From Aeromonas lusitana (GTDB taxonomy: Bacteria > Pseudomonadota > Gammaproteobacteria > Enterobacterales > Aeromonadaceae): a DNA stretch of 64,000 nucleotides. Positions 9,234 through 18,965 of this stretch are shown piece by piece. The notes beneath the pieces were generated by a model that was not told the DNA's origin, ran no database searches, and saw only the letters and a list, made by a program, of their open reading frames with translations. The stretch is from positions 31,912 to 95,911 of the forward strand of contig NZ_PGCP01000031.1 in assembly GCF_002812985.1 (NCBI RefSeq). Reading direction: 5' to 3'. The stretch's first letter is position 1, and every line of letters starts with the position of its first letter. A program made the translations under genes and the position numbers.

Positions 9234-10481
9234 ATGACACAACAACACCCCCTCATACGACTGGTCAACAGCACCAGTCTGGTTAGCCAGATCCTGGTCG
9301 GTCTGGTACTCGGTATTTTACTCGCCATGCTGATGCCGGAATGGGCCAAGGCGGCAGGCCTGCTCGGCAGCCTGTTCGTCGGCGCCCTGAAGGCGGTGGC
9401 CCCGCTGCTGGTGTTTGTGCTGGTAATGGCGGCCATCATAGGTCACAAACAGGGTCAAAAGACCAATATGAAGCCGATCCTGCTGCTCTACCTGCTGGGG
9501 ACCTTCCTGGCGGCGGTGGTGGCCGTAGTGGCGAGCTTCCTGTTCCCCTCCAACCTGCATCTGGTGGCGAGCAGCGCCGAGATCACCCCGCCGGGCGGCA
9601 TCACGGAAGTGCTGCAAACCCTGCTGTTCAACGTGGTCACCAACCCGGTGAAGGCACTGATCGATGCCAACTACATCGGCATCCTGGCCTGGGCCATCGG
9701 TCTTGGCATCGCCATGCGCCACGCCAGCGAAGGCACCAAGACCCTGATCACCGATCTCTCCCACGGGGTCTCCACCATCGTCAAGGCGGTGATCCGCTGC
9801 GCCCCGCTCGGTATCCTGGGTCTGGTCGCCTCCACCCTGGCCGAAACCGGCTTCGGCGCCCTGCTCGGGTATGCCCAATTGCTGATGGTGCTGATCGGTT
9901 GCATGCTGTTCATTGCCTTCGTGGTCAATCCGCTCATCGTGTTCTGGAAGATCAAGCGCAACCCCTATCCGCTGGTGCTGACCTGCCTGCGTGAGAGCGG
10001 TGTGACCGCCTTCTTCACCCGCAGCTCCGCCGCCAACATCCCGGTCAACATGGCTTTGTGCGAGAAACTGCGTCTGCCGGAAGACACCTATGCTGTCTCC
10101 ATCCCGCTCGGCGCCACCATCAACATGGCCGGCGCCGCCATCACCATTACCGTGCTCTCCATGGCGGCGGTGCATACCCTGGGGATGGAAGTGGATCTGG
10201 CGACTGCCGTGCTGCTCTCCGTGGTGGCCACCGTCAGTGCCTGTGGCGCCTCCGGTGTGGCCGGTGGCTCACTGCTGCTGATCCCGCTGGCGTGCAGCCT
10301 GTTTGGCATCAGTAACGATATCGCCATGCAGGTGGTCGCGGTCGGCTTCATCATCGGGGTGCTGCAAGACTCCGCCGAAACGGCCCTCAACAGCTCCACC
10401 GACGTACTCTTCACCGCGGCCGCTTGCATGGCCGAGGACGAGGCCCTGCAGGGCACGGCCGAGCTCTCTCGCGAAGCCTGA
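9234..10481 (+). CDS. sstT: Serine/threonine:sodium symporter SstT
   Basis: A 415-residue inner-membrane protein of the dicarboxylate/amino acid:cation symporter family. It imports L-serine and L-threonine with Na+. About eight hydrophobic helices are visible, with the family serine-rich loop ([18 protein letters not shown]), the conserved [13 protein letters not shown] segment and a late [12 protein letters not shown] re-entrant loop. The ATG at 9234 is chosen because it gives the usual start [17 protein letters not shown]; the upstream extension does not look like a transporter N-terminus. Monocistronic, with its own terminator. Confidence 0.95.
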   Translation: MTQQHPLIRLVNSTSLVSQILVGLVLGILLAMLMPEWAKAAGLLGSLFVGALKAVAPLLVFVLVMAAIIGHKQGQKTNMKPILLLYLLGTFLAAVVAVVASFLFPSNLHLVASSAEITPPGGITEVLQTLLFNVVTNPVKALIDANYIGILAWAIGLGIAMRHASEGTKTLITDLSHGVSTIVKAVIRCAPLGILGLVASTLAETGFGALLGYAQLLMVLIGCMLFIAFVVNPLIVFWKIKRNPYPLVLTCLRESGVTAFFTRSSAANIPVNMALCEKLRLPEDTYAVSIPLGATINMAGAAITITVLSMAAVHTLGMEVDLATAVLLSVVATVSACGASGVAGGSLLLIPLACSLFGISNDIAMQVVAVGFIIGVLQDSAETALNSSTDVLFTAAACMAEDEALQGTAELSREA

Positions 10482-10505
10482 TAGCAAGGTCTTATCCCAG
10501 CGAAA

Positions 10506-10530
10506 ACGCCCTCCTGTGAGGGCGTTTTTT
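10506..10530 (+). terminator. Terminator of sstT
   Basis: Stem ACGCCCTC / GAGGGCGT with loop CTGT followed by six T residues. Confidence 0.9.
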
Positions 10531-10806
10531 ATTGGGTAGTCAAAGAGGCTCACAGCCGCTTGCCAATATGGCTTTCGAACCGAATGCCGCTGACCGCCAG
10601 CCTTATCGGTTTATATTATTCAATAGCATTGATGCCAATTAACCAGATAATTCGAATATAAATGACGGATCATTATCCCAGATCAAATTATATTTCTATT
10701 GCTGGAGCGGGTTGTCAGGAATAGAAAAATACGATGGCGTCGATAGATAATTTACAGGCCGAGGCTGCATCGCCATGCCGTATCATAATAAAAACGGGAG
10801 GTGGCT
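10531..10806. other. AT-rich spacer upstream of the small protein gene at 10807
   Basis: 276 bases, markedly AT-rich between 10600 and 10740, probably carrying the promoter of the downstream gene. No gene or strong repeat is visible. Confidence 0.4.
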
Positions 10807-11259
10807 ATGATTATCTATGGGAAGTATGGCGGCGCCGCGCTAAGGGCAGTGCACATCATGGTGCAGTATAATCATGCCCATGCCGCGGCATGGGACATGG
10901 CAATATATGAAGCCTTTGGCGATTGCACCAGGGTTCAGAAATTCAAGAACAACCCCAAGGTGACCTTCTTGACCCTGTGCAGCCTGGGTGCCATCAGTTG
11001 TGTTATGCCCATCAGATATTCGGCGGCGGCCAAGACCAAGAAATATGTGGTCAGTGCACTCGGCCTGTTGTCAAAGAAGGACAGGGTCAAGCCCATCTGT
11101 GCCGATGACTTGTGGGCCGAGGTGATGTCAGACTGCCAACTGACAAAACCCCTGAAGCATAATAACCAGATGGACGTGATATTGACGCTCTGGTATTCAA
11201 ATATGCTGAACCTCGATGAGGTGGGGCCAGAATTGGATATGAAAGAGATGATGCTATAA
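10807..11259 (+). CDS. Small protein, possibly DUF6979 family
   Basis: A 150-residue soluble protein with no signal peptide or membrane segment. The layout (YGKYGGAALRAV near the start, an AAAWDMAIYEAFGD helix, then FLTLCSLGAI and an AAKTKKYVVSALGLL helix) resembles small proteins I know as DUF6979, in which a short N-terminal helix is followed by a W-x-x-A/FG motif and an FLGLC motif. The family is uncharacterised and the match is by eye. The ATG at 10807 is preceded by GGGAGG five bases upstream, an excellent ribosome-binding site; a GTG at 10801 is unlikely. It stands alone, with its own terminator. Base composition is a little lower in GC than the neighbours, compatible with transfer. Confidence 0.65.
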   Translation: MIIYGKYGGAALRAVHIMVQYNHAHAAAWDMAIYEAFGDCTRVQKFKNNPKVTFLTLCSLGAISCVMPIRYSAAAKTKKYVVSALGLLSKKDRVKPICADDLWAEVMSDCQLTKPLKHNNQMDVILTLWYSNMLNLDEVGPELDMKEMML

Positions 11260-11287
11260 AGGCATTGCCGAAACAGCATTAAATAAA

Positions 11288-11317
11288 AGCCAAGGCAAGG
11301 GATGCCTTGGCTTTTTT
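11288..11317. terminator. Terminator between two convergent small genes
   Basis: Ten-base-pair stem AGCCAAGGCA / TGCCTTGGCT with loop AGGGA followed by a T run. An A-rich flank on the left would let it also act on the minus-strand transcript. Confidence 0.88.
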
Positions 11318-11324
11318 CATGTCA

Positions 11325-11951
11325 TTAATTGACCTTGCTCAGTGCCCCGCTGTCGGTATGGGCGAAGGGTTTACCATAGACATTCAGGCTGGTGGTCTGG
11401 CTGTACTTGAGCAGGCCTTTCTCGGAGAAGTCCAGCGACATGGCAAAGTCGGTCGTGGTGTCGTTGGCCGTCATGTAGCTGCTCTCCGAGATGCCTCGCT
11501 TGCCGGTCTTGAAGTCAATCTTGTTACCCGCCTTGCCCTCGGTCACGACGCAGACCGCACGGGGGATGCAGTAGGAGTTGTAGACCACCTGATTCTGCTT
11601 GTCGTAGATGAGGTAACCCCGCTGATCATGGAACTTGCCATTGTCGCTCTTCCTGAATACTTCCTGCTTGTAATACATGGCCACCAGATATTGCTCGCTG
11701 GCATTCTTGGCATCGGCGGCGGGTTCAAAGGTAATAACTTCATAGAAAGGCTCGACGGCGGGACCTCCCTTGCCGGCCTTGCTGCCCTCTTGTCCCGGCG
11801 CCACATCGACACCGCCGGATTCAATGCTTTTCCAGGTGCCTGCCAGTGGCGCCAGGGGGCCAAAGTCCAGGCCATTGATCATCCCATCGGCTTGGGCATA
11901 TGCCAGGGTGGAGCTGGTCAGTAACAGCGCAGAGATAATATGTTTGTTCAT
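11325..11951 (-). CDS. Exported heme-binding beta-barrel (nitrobindin-like) protein
   Basis: A 208-residue protein beginning with a clear signal peptide (MNKHIISALLLTSSTLAYA, cleaved after about residue 19), so it is periplasmic. The mature part starts with a PLAPLAGTWKS segment typical of the THAP4/nitrobindin-type beta-barrel, which binds ferric heme in characterised members. The remainder is mainly beta-strand with an YCIPRAVCVV segment holding two cysteines that could pair in the periplasm. Heme binding is inferred from fold resemblance, not seen. The start is supported by GGGAGTG upstream. Convergent with the gene at 10807. Confidence 0.75.
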   Translation of the reverse strand: MNKHIISALLLTSSTLAYAQADGMINGLDFGPLAPLAGTWKSIESGGVDVAPGQEGSKAGKGGPAVEPFYEVITFEPAADAKNASEQYLVAMYYKQEVFRKSDNGKFHDQRGYLIYDKQNQVVYNSYCIPRAVCVVTEGKAGNKIDFKTGKRGISESSYMTANDTTTDFAMSLDFSEKGLLKYSQTTSLNVYGKPFAHTDSGALSKVN

Positions 11952-12657
11952 AAAACACTCCCATCGGAATTGAATCATTATTTTTATACTCGGTTCAAGC
12001 AGGAGTGACGTTATAAGGTCTAGCGGTTTGTCGTCAATTAAACCATGTTCTGAATATTCATTTTTGTGAAGGGGGTATATATTTATCAGGAAAGAAAAAA
12101 TAGCTTTTGATTTAACGCAATGAATATTGCTTCAATATTAAATCCACACATGACTTGGATCAAACTAGGATTTTATATTGCAAGTGGTGTGGGACTTAAT
12201 AAAAGATTGATCTCGACATTGTATCGGGTTCAACTGCTCGCGCTCGTTGAGATGACTGATGTTTGCTTTAATAAAAAGTGTAGAGGTTGTTTTATTTTAT
12301 TTGGTAATGCCGTGTCGTCATGCTGGTTTGTATATTTGGTATGGAAATGGTGACTCCAAATATCACGGGGAATGAAAGTCAGAAATATGAGCTCCATTGT
12401 TTTTGATAATAATCGTGATGCTCTGAAATTTGTTCCGAGACTGAATCCACCTGACAACACAGGTTGTGTCGAAGAATCATCTAGCCTCTATTGCAGACAG
12501 AGGTTTCTCTGAGTGGCTCGCCGCCTGTGGTAGATGATGTTATCACCGGGCAAGTCGAGGGGGCAGAAGTCGCCTGAGTGATACCGATGACATGGAATAG
12601 TTGGGCTCGGCTGGTGCCAGAGTAGATAGCGATGGGGGGAGAGGTAAAGCTTGGCCA
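11952..12657. other. AT-rich gap without supported genes
   Basis: About 700 bases, strongly AT-rich from 11970 to 12420 and clearly unlike the GC-rich coding DNA around it. The longest frame (12120-12353, plus strand) is rich in hydrophobic and cysteine residues, lacks a good ribosome-binding site and resembles nothing. The region may be a horizontally acquired remnant or long regulatory DNA. From 12480 composition returns to normal without a gene. Confidence 0.5.
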
Positions 12658-12686
12658 TAAAAAATGCCCGCCAGGGTGGCGGGCAT
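12658..12686 (-). terminator. Terminator of the sdaC-type permease gene
   Basis: Stem ATGCCCGCC / GGCGGGCAT (12664-12686) with an A run at 12658-12663, which is a T run on the minus strand. Confidence 0.9.
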
Positions 12687-12709
12687 GGAGGAGTCAGAGG
12701 CTGACGAGC

Positions 12710-14005
12710 TTAGAACAGCTGGTACAGGATGGCGGAGATGGCAATCAGCCCCATGGTCGCCACGAAGACGTTGCTGATCTGGCCCTGGTATTTCGCCATG
12801 GCGGGGACGCGCTTGATGGCGTACATGGGCATCAGGAACAGGATGGTCGCGATGATGGGACCGCCTAGGGACTCGATCATGCCGAGGATGGAGGGGTTAA
12901 TCACGGCCACGGCCCACAGGGTCAGGATGAAGAAGGCGATGATAAACATCTCGACCTTCTTGGTGTTCGGGGTCTTGCCGGACTTGCTCATGTTCTGGAC
13001 GATCATCCCCTTCAGACCTTCACGGGCACCCAAATAGTGGCCGAAGAAGGAGGAGACGATGGCGACGAAGGCAACCAGCGGACCGAAGTAGGAGATGACA
13101 GGACTCGCATGCTGGTTGGCCAGGTAGGAGAGCACGGCGATGTTCTGGGACTTGGCTTCTGCCAGCTGGGCCGGGGTCAGGCTCATCACGCAGGAGAAGA
13201 CGAAGAACATCACGAAGCCCAGCAGGATCATGGCGGTGCGCTTCAAGATGGCGTCGGACTTGGCGACGGCGTTGTCGCCGTAGTCACGGCGCTGGGCCAG
13301 GGCGAAGCTGGAGATGGCCGGGCTGTGGTTGAAGGAGAACACCAGTACCGGGATGGTCAGCCACAGGGTGGTGGCAAAGTCCTTGGCGGACGGCACCTGG
13401 GAGAGGGCGGCGCCGGTCCAGTCCGGAATCAGGTACAGGGAGATGCCCGCCAGGATGGCGATGAGCGGGTAGACCAGGAACTCGGTGACTTTGAGCATCA
13501 GCTTCTCACCGGCCAGCATGACCGACATCATGCCCATGATCAGCACGATGGAGAGGATCCAGCGCGGCGGTGCACTCATCTGCAGCTGGTTGACCATGAA
13601 GCTCTCCACCGTGTTGGTGATGCCCACGCCGTAGATCAGCACTATGGGGTAGATGGCGAAGAAGTAGAGCAGGGTGATTAATTTACCGGCGCCGACACCA
13701 AAGTGTTCTTCCACCACCTGGGTGATGTCCGCATTGGGGTTCTTGGAGGAGAGCACGAAGCGCGCCAGGCCGCGGTGGGCCAGGTAAGTCATGGGGCCGA
13801 CCAGCAGCGCCATCACCACCAGTGGCCAGAAGCCACCCATGCCGGCGTTGATGGGCAGGAACAGGATACCGGCGCCAACGGCGGTACCGAACAGGCTGAT
13901 CACCCAGGTGGTGTCCTGCTTGTTCCAACTACGAGCTTGGGTGGAGCGGTTCGCTTGCTCCAGTGTGGTCGCGGCGTCTGGTGCGCCGGTGACAGTATTA
14001 GACAT
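12710..14005 (-). CDS. sdaC: Serine transporter, SdaC family (HAAAP)
   Basis: A 431-residue inner-membrane amino acid:proton symporter. Close to E. coli SdaC across its length: [19 protein letters not shown] in helix 1, THFG-like [32 protein letters not shown] and [17 protein letters not shown]. Eleven hydrophobic segments are visible. SdaC imports L-serine with protons. The ATG at 14005 has GGGGTGAG upstream. In E. coli sdaC precedes the serine deaminase sdaB; here it stands alone, between pabB-nudL and an AT-rich gap. With sstT 3 kb away, this gives two serine carriers using different ions. Confidence 0.92.
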   Translation of the reverse strand: MSNTVTGAPDAATTLEQANRSTQARSWNKQDTTWVISLFGTAVGAGILFLPINAGMGGFWPLVVMALLVGPMTYLAHRGLARFVLSSKNPNADITQVVEEHFGVGAGKLITLLYFFAIYPIVLIYGVGITNTVESFMVNQLQMSAPPRWILSIVLIMGMMSVMLAGEKLMLKVTEFLVYPLIAILAGISLYLIPDWTGAALSQVPSAKDFATTLWLTIPVLVFSFNHSPAISSFALAQRRDYGDNAVAKSDAILKRTAMILLGFVMFFVFSCVMSLTPAQLAEAKSQNIAVLSYLANQHASPVISYFGPLVAFVAIVSSFFGHYLGAREGLKGMIVQNMSKSGKTPNTKKVEMFIIAFFILTLWAVAVINPSILGMIESLGGPIIATILFLMPMYAIKRVPAMAKYQGQISNVFVATMGLIAISAILYQLF

Positions 14006-14220
14006 GTATCTCACCCCGAATGTGTGGTTTTAATTAGTCGGCGAAAGAATACTTTTTTTTTAATCAAAAATGTTGATCAGATTCACCTTTGTGAGGGGCA
14101 AACCCGTACTTTCTTATGAAAATGTGATCAAAAGAATAAAAAATCAAAATTTCTTTATCATATGCAATGTTAGTTGAGTGTTAAATGGATAATTTTTCAG
14201 CTCCTCGGGTTATCAGAATG

Positions 14221-14841
14221 TTATTTTGATAAGTGCTGAGACAGTTGGCGGATCATGCTGGCGGTAGCCCCCCAGATGAAAGATTGTTGCCAGGGGATCC
14301 AGTAGATGGTGTGGCTCCGACCGGCTCTTGGGATGGTCAGGGCGATGTGATTGACGGGGTTGAGCACATGGCTGAGGGGCACCTCGAAGGCCTGCTCCAC
14401 CTCATCCGGGCTCAGGGTGAGCTGGTAATTCGCATCCACCATGGCGAGCACAGGCAGCACATCATAGAGAGAGATGGTGTTGAGGGGGGTGAGGCTGCCG
14501 ATGACATGGATCTGGCTGGCGGGGATCCCGAGCTCCTCCCGGGTCTCTCGCAGCGCCGTCTGGATCAGGCTCTCGTCCTCGGGATCCTGACGCCCGCCAG
14601 GGAAGCTGATTTGCCCAGGGTGATGGCGCAGCTGGGCGCTACGGCGGGTCAGCAGCAGTTGCAGCCCCTGTGGGCGCTCCACCAGGGGCAGCAGCACGGC
14701 CGCCGGCTTGAGCCCAGCCAGCATCAGCCGATGTGCCGGGGCAGGGCGCTGCAGCAAGAAGCGGGTCAGCAGTTCGGCGTGGCCAATCTCGGTATCCATC
14801 TCGAGGCGTGACTCCTTCATGTCTGTGAGCATCGGCATCAT
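14221..14841 (-). CDS. nudL: CoA pyrophosphatase, NUDIX family (NudL)
   Basis: A 206-residue NUDIX hydrolase that cleaves CoA and its derivatives to 4'-phosphopantetheine and 3',5'-ADP. The extended CoA-type motif LRHHPGQISFPGG directly precedes the NUDIX box (GGRQDPEDESLIQTALRETREELGI read in two parts, about residues 81-105). The ATG at 14841 overlaps the pabB stop as ATGA, implying translational coupling; a downstream ATG at 14799 preceded by AAGGAG would give the length usual for NudL and is a real alternative. The pabB-nudL order matches E. coli. Confidence 0.92.
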   Translation of the reverse strand: MMPMLTDMKESRLEMDTEIGHAELLTRFLLQRPAPAHRLMLAGLKPAAVLLPLVERPQGLQLLLTRRSAQLRHHPGQISFPGGRQDPEDESLIQTALRETREELGIPASQIHVIGSLTPLNTISLYDVLPVLAMVDANYQLTLSPDEVEQAFEVPLSHVLNPVNHIALTIPRAGRSHTIYWIPWQQSFIWGATASMIRQLSQHLSK

Positions 14842-16265
14842 GAGCCCAGTGTATCCAGCAGCGGCAGGATGCGGGCCACCTTGTCATAGGTTTCCTGGTA
14901 TTCGTCGTCCACATTCGAGTCGGCTATGATGCCGCCCCCCGCCCAGCAGTGCAGCCAGCCCTGCTCTGCTATCAGGGTGCGAATGCAGATGCTGGTGTCC
15001 ATCCGGCCATGCTGGCTCAGGTAGCCGATACTGCCGCAATAGGCATTGCGCCGCTGGGGCTCCAGCTCCTCGATGATCTCCATGGCCCGGATCTTGGGGG
15101 CCCCCGTGATGGAGCCGCCGGGGAAGCAGGCCCGCAGCAGATCCACCCCCTGCCAGCGCGCATCCAGCTCGCCGTGTATGGTGGACACCAGATGGTGCAC
15201 GGCGGGGAAGGACTCCACCGCAAACAGATGTGGCACACAGACCGAGCCCGGGCGGCTCACCCGGCCTATATCGTTGCGCAAGAGATCCACGATCATCAGG
15301 TTCTCGGATCTGTCCTTGTCGGCGCCGGCCAGCTCCTCGGCCACCTGCCAGTCGATGGCAGGATCTGGATGGCGGGGGCGGGTGCCCTTGATGGGCTTGG
15401 TCTCGATATGACGGCCATCGAGCAGCAGAAAACGCTCGGGCGAGAGGCTCAGGATCGCGCTCTGTGGCAGGCGAATAAAGGCGGAGAAAGGCGCCTTGTT
15501 GGCTGCACTGAGGGCGCGATAGGCCGCCCACTCATCCCCCTGGTAAGGGGCGCTGAAGCGTTGGGTGAGGTTGATTTGATAACAATCTCCCGCCGCCAGA
15601 TAGGCCTGGATCCGCGCGAACTTGTCACCGTATTCGGCCCGGCTCATGTTGCTCTGCCAGGGACCCTGTAACGAGAATGCACCTTGCAAAGGGGCGGATG
15701 CCGGTGCCCGCTCCGGTGTGGCAATGGGGATGGCGCGCCTTGCCTGCAACCACATCAGCCGGCTGGCAAGTCCCGCCTCATCTCCCCAATGCACCAGCTG
15801 CCAGCGGCCGGTCGCGACCTCGCGCAGCAGGGCCCAGTCGTAGATCCCGACCGCCATGTCCGGCACCTGGATATCCGCCTGGGCTTGCTCCGGCAGTTGC
15901 TCGAAGTGGCGCCCCAGGTCGTAACCAAACAGCCCCAGGGCGCCGCCAATAAACGGCAGACCGGCGCCGATGGCGTCGCTCTGAGGTTGCAGCTCCCCCA
16001 GCAGGGCTTGCTGCGTGCTGGCGAGCAGGGCGAGGGGATCGCCATCGTGCTTCTCATATTGATCGCCACTGTGCATGATTGTGCTGGCACCCCGGGTCTC
16101 CAGGGTGGCGAGGGGATCGGCGCTGATGATGTCGAAGCGGTTGTCGGCGCCCGCCGGGCCTGCCGATTCCAGCAAGATGGCCCAGGGCTCATGGTGCAAG
16201 GGGGTAAACAGCGTGTGAAGCGATGTTTGCGGGTCGAAATGGTGGATATGCAGTCTTGGTTTCAT
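14838..16265 (-). CDS. pabB: Aminodeoxychorismate synthase component I (PabB)
   Basis: A 475-residue chorismate-binding enzyme. With the PabA glutaminase it makes 4-amino-4-deoxychorismate for folate synthesis. The C-terminal two thirds carry the family signatures: FSAFIRLPQ, LSLSPERFL, the catalytic-lysine segment PIKGTRPR (the PIKGT of PabB rather than the PIAGT of anthranilate synthase), ENLMIVDLLRNDIGRV, and FPGGSITGAPKIRAMEII. The N-terminal domain corresponds to the tryptophan-binding region in E. coli PabB. It overlaps nudL by four bases and is divergent from the fumarase gene. Confidence 0.95.
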   Translation of the reverse strand: MKPRLHIHHFDPQTSLHTLFTPLHHEPWAILLESAGPAGADNRFDIISADPLATLETRGASTIMHSGDQYEKHDGDPLALLASTQQALLGELQPQSDAIGAGLPFIGGALGLFGYDLGRHFEQLPEQAQADIQVPDMAVGIYDWALLREVATGRWQLVHWGDEAGLASRLMWLQARRAIPIATPERAPASAPLQGAFSLQGPWQSNMSRAEYGDKFARIQAYLAAGDCYQINLTQRFSAPYQGDEWAAYRALSAANKAPFSAFIRLPQSAILSLSPERFLLLDGRHIETKPIKGTRPRHPDPAIDWQVAEELAGADKDRSENLMIVDLLRNDIGRVSRPGSVCVPHLFAVESFPAVHHLVSTIHGELDARWQGVDLLRACFPGGSITGAPKIRAMEIIEELEPQRRNAYCGSIGYLSQHGRMDTSICIRTLIAEQGWLHCWAGGGIIADSNVDDEYQETYDKVARILPLLDTLGS

Positions 16266-16474
16266 TTTTTGTTACACAGGCAACAGTTTGCACCCAGCTC
16301 CCTAGCCGGTAAGGGTGCTCAAGCGTATCATGGCGGCCGGCATTTACAGAAAAACACCGTTATAAAAACACGCCGTTGTCTGCCGGCCCTGTGCGCATCT
16401 GCCGCCTGCCGAAGGCTCGGCTCATATGGAAGCCCTTGCTCGCATTACTTGAGACAAGGACCAGTGAGGATGAT

Positions 16475-17998
16475 ATGAGCATCATTAAAAAACAGGACTT
16501 TATCGATTCTATTGCCGACGCCCTACAGTACATCTCTTTCTACCATCCCCTCGATTTCGTCCATGCCGCCAAGGCCGCCTATGACCGTGAGATCAACCCG
16601 GCCGCCAAGGATGCCCTGGCCCAGATCCTGATCAACTCCCGCATGTCCGCCGAAGGTCATCGTCCTCTGTGCCAAGACACTGGTATCGTCACCTGCTTCG
16701 TCAAGATCGGCATGAAGGTGCAGTGGGACAGCGACATGACGGTGCAGGAGATGGTGGATGAGGGTACTCGCCGCGCCTACACCAATCCGGACAACCCGCT
16801 GCGCGCCTCCGTGCTCGCCGATCCGGCAGGCAGTCGCAAGAATACCAAGGACAATGCTCCGGCCGTGGTGCACATCGACATGGTGCAAGGCGACAAGGTG
16901 GAGGTGAGCATAGCCGCCAAGGGCGGCGGCTCCGAGAACAAGTCCAAGATGGTGATGCTCAACCCCTCGGACGACGTGGTCGAGTGGGTACTGAAAACCG
17001 TGCCGACCATGGGTGCAGGTTGGTGCCCGCCCGGCATGCTGGGCATTGGCATCGGCGGTACCGCCGAGAAGGCGGCCGTGCTCGCCAAGGAAGCCCTGAT
17101 GGAGCACATCGACATTCAGGAGCTGATCGCCAGAGGTCCCGAGACCACAGAAGAGAAGCTGCGGGTCGAGCTCTATGACAAGGTCAACAAGCTGGGGATT
17201 GGTGCCCAGGGCCTGGGCGGCCTCACTACCGTGTTGGATGTGAAGGTGAAATCCGCCCCGACCCACGCAGCCTCCAAGCCGGTGGTGATGATCCCCAACT
17301 GCGCCGCCACCCGTCACGTGCACTTCGAACTCGATGGCTCTGGCCCGGCTGAGCTGACCCCGCCCAAGCTGGAAGACTGGCCCGAGATCACCCGCGAGTC
17401 CGGTGGCAACGTGCGCCGGGTCAATGTGGACGGCATCACCAAGGCCGAGCTCGCCAGCTGGAAGAGCGGCGATACCGTGCTGCTCTCCGGCAAGATCCTG
17501 ACCGGTCGCGACGCGGCCCACAAGCGCATCGCCGACATGCTCAAGAATGGCGAAGGCCTGCCGGAAGGGGTCGATTTCACCAACCGCTTCATCTATTACG
17601 TGGGCCCGGTGGATGCGGTCCGTGACGAAGTGGTCGGCCCGGCCGGTCCCACCACCTCCACCCGGATGGACAAGTTCACCGACATGATGCTGGGTGAGAC
17701 CGGTCTCATCGGCATGATAGGCAAGTCGGAGCGCGGCCCCAAGACGGTGCAGAGCATCAAGCAGTACCAGGCCGTCTACCTGATGGCCGTGGGCGGTGCC
17801 GCCTACCTGGTGGCCAAGGCCATCAAGAAGGCGCGGGTCGTGGCCTTTGCGGATCTCGGAATGGAAGCCATCTACGAATTCGAGGTGGAAGACATGCCGG
17901 TGACCGTTGCCGTCGACTCTCAGGGCAACAACATCCACGAAACCGGCCCGGCTTACTGGTCGGCCAAGATAGCCGAGCTGGACGTCAAGCTCTCCTGA
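16475..17998 (+). CDS. fumA: Class I (iron-sulfur) fumarate hydratase
   Basis: A 507-residue [4Fe-4S] fumarase interconverting fumarate and malate in the TCA cycle. Three cluster cysteines are visible in CQDTGIV, GWCPPGMLG and PNCAATRH. The C-terminal domain contains ILTGRDAAHKR and GPTTSTRMD, as in FumA/FumB. It is an oxygen-sensitive enzyme type. The ATG at 16475 has GAGG six bases upstream; the open frame extends further but without conservation. The choice of fumA over fumB is arbitrary: the sequence does not distinguish them. Single gene with its own terminator. Confidence 0.93.
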   Translation: MSIIKKQDFIDSIADALQYISFYHPLDFVHAAKAAYDREINPAAKDALAQILINSRMSAEGHRPLCQDTGIVTCFVKIGMKVQWDSDMTVQEMVDEGTRRAYTNPDNPLRASVLADPAGSRKNTKDNAPAVVHIDMVQGDKVEVSIAAKGGGSENKSKMVMLNPSDDVVEWVLKTVPTMGAGWCPPGMLGIGIGGTAEKAAVLAKEALMEHIDIQELIARGPETTEEKLRVELYDKVNKLGIGAQGLGGLTTVLDVKVKSAPTHAASKPVVMIPNCAATRHVHFELDGSGPAELTPPKLEDWPEITRESGGNVRRVNVDGITKAELASWKSGDTVLLSGKILTGRDAAHKRIADMLKNGEGLPEGVDFTNRFIYYVGPVDAVRDEVVGPAGPTTSTRMDKFTDMMLGETGLIGMIGKSERGPKTVQSIKQYQAVYLMAVGGAAYLVAKAIKKARVVAFADLGMEAIYEFEVEDMPVTVAVDSQGNNIHETGPAYWSAKIAELDVKLS

Positions 17999-18055
17999 CC
18001 TAGCCGGCTTTCACCAGAGGGATGGCCTGACCATGGCCGCTCCTCTCACACAGTA

Positions 18056-18080
18056 AAAAGGCGACCCCAGGGTCGCCTTT
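18056..18080. terminator. Terminator of fumarase gene
   Basis: Eleven-base-pair stem AAAAGGCGACC / GGTCGCCTTTT with loop CCA-like, with A and T runs built into its ends, so possibly bidirectional. Confidence 0.88.
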
Positions 18081-18243
18081 TCCATGTCTGCGTGATCAGC
18101 ATCTTCTATGCTTGCGAGCAGCAGAGGTGGAAGATTCTGCTGTCGGAGAGGGGAATGAGAGAGCAGGATAGGGGAATATGGGCACTGGCCCATCATTGCC
18201 AGCGAAGTCCGCTCTTTCTTATCGGCTTGCACACCATGGCCTC

Positions 18244-18732
18244 TCAATGATTGAGATAGACATCCTGCCCGCCGTAGCTGAGGACCCCATTCGCAGGCAG
18301 AGGCGCACCCTTGGGTTCGAAGAAGCGGGTCAGTACACCGGTGCGTTGGCCCAAGGTATTGAGCTTGGCGCGATCGAGCGCTATCTGCTCCGGCAGCCAG
18401 GTCAGCACGGCGGCGCAGTGGCCATTCCCTAAGCTCTGCTCCAGCATGCGTTGCCAGTTCTTGATCTTGGCGCCATGCACCACCAGGATCCGGGCCGGGT
18501 TGATCCCCTGAGCACGCAGTTGCTCCGCCGCTGGCAACTTGGGCGGCGCGATCAGCAGGATCCAGCCGCTGTCGTTCTGGCTTAAGCGTCCCAGCTCGTC
18601 CAGCAGCGGGACTTCATGCAGGCTGGGCGCCAGTCGATGATCATGCTCTACCTTGCTCTGGTGGCGGGTCGGCCAGGGGGCGATCAGGCCGACAGAGGAA
18701 GCGTGGGGGCGGTGACTCAGGGGCTGGCTCAT
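18244..18732 (-). CDS. sulA: SOS cell division inhibitor SulA
   Basis: A 162-residue member of the SulA family. SulA binds FtsZ after DNA damage and blocks ring assembly. Recognisable segments are GWILLIAPPKLPAAEQLRAQ, RILVVHGAKIKNWQRMLEQ and AAVLTWLPEQ; the length fits the family (169 in E. coli). The ATG at 18732 has AGGA seven bases upstream. A perfect LexA box lies 27-42 bases upstream, so regulation by the SOS response is directly supported. In E. coli sulA is beside ompA; that neighbour is not present here. Confidence 0.92.
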   Translation of the reverse strand: MSQPLSHRPHASSVGLIAPWPTRHQSKVEHDHRLAPSLHEVPLLDELGRLSQNDSGWILLIAPPKLPAAEQLRAQGINPARILVVHGAKIKNWQRMLEQSLGNGHCAAVLTWLPEQIALDRAKLNTLGQRTGVLTRFFEPKGAPLPANGVLSYGGQDVYLNH

Positions 18733-18758
18733 ATGTTTGTCCTGTATGAATAACCATG

Positions 18759-18774
18759 CTGTATGCGTATACAG
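18759..18774. promoter_or_regulatory. LexA (SOS) box of sulA
   Basis: CTGTATGCGTATACAG matches the LexA consensus CTGT-N8-ACAG and has a nearly palindromic centre. It lies just upstream of sulA, where LexA would cover the promoter. Confidence 0.92.
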
Positions 18775-18965
18775 TAGTTCCATCTCCAGCCAGTGACAAG
18801 TCATTTGTGGATGAAAGTGTGATCGGATTAACAGGGCTGTGCGCTATTTGATTGAATCAGAAGGAAATTTACACTCAATATGGGTTGGGTGTTTTTTGCG
18901 CTATGGACAAAGGGAAGGCAGGGGCTCATGGTTATACAGTATGTATAGCGAGAGGAGGGACCAGG

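Noticed and set aside
12120..12353. 77-codon frame in the AT-rich gap
   Set aside because: No good ribosome-binding site, no family resemblance and biased hydrophobic/cysteine composition; AT-rich DNA gives such frames by chance less often, but the support is still too thin.
18011..18247. 78-codon minus-strand frame between the fumarase gene and sulA
   Set aside because: Runs through the fumarase terminator hairpin, lacks a ribosome-binding site and resembles nothing.
18930..18950. Second LexA-like sequence ahead of the DUF4250 gene
   Set aside because: TATACAGTATGTATA looks similar but does not fit CTGT-N8-ACAG.
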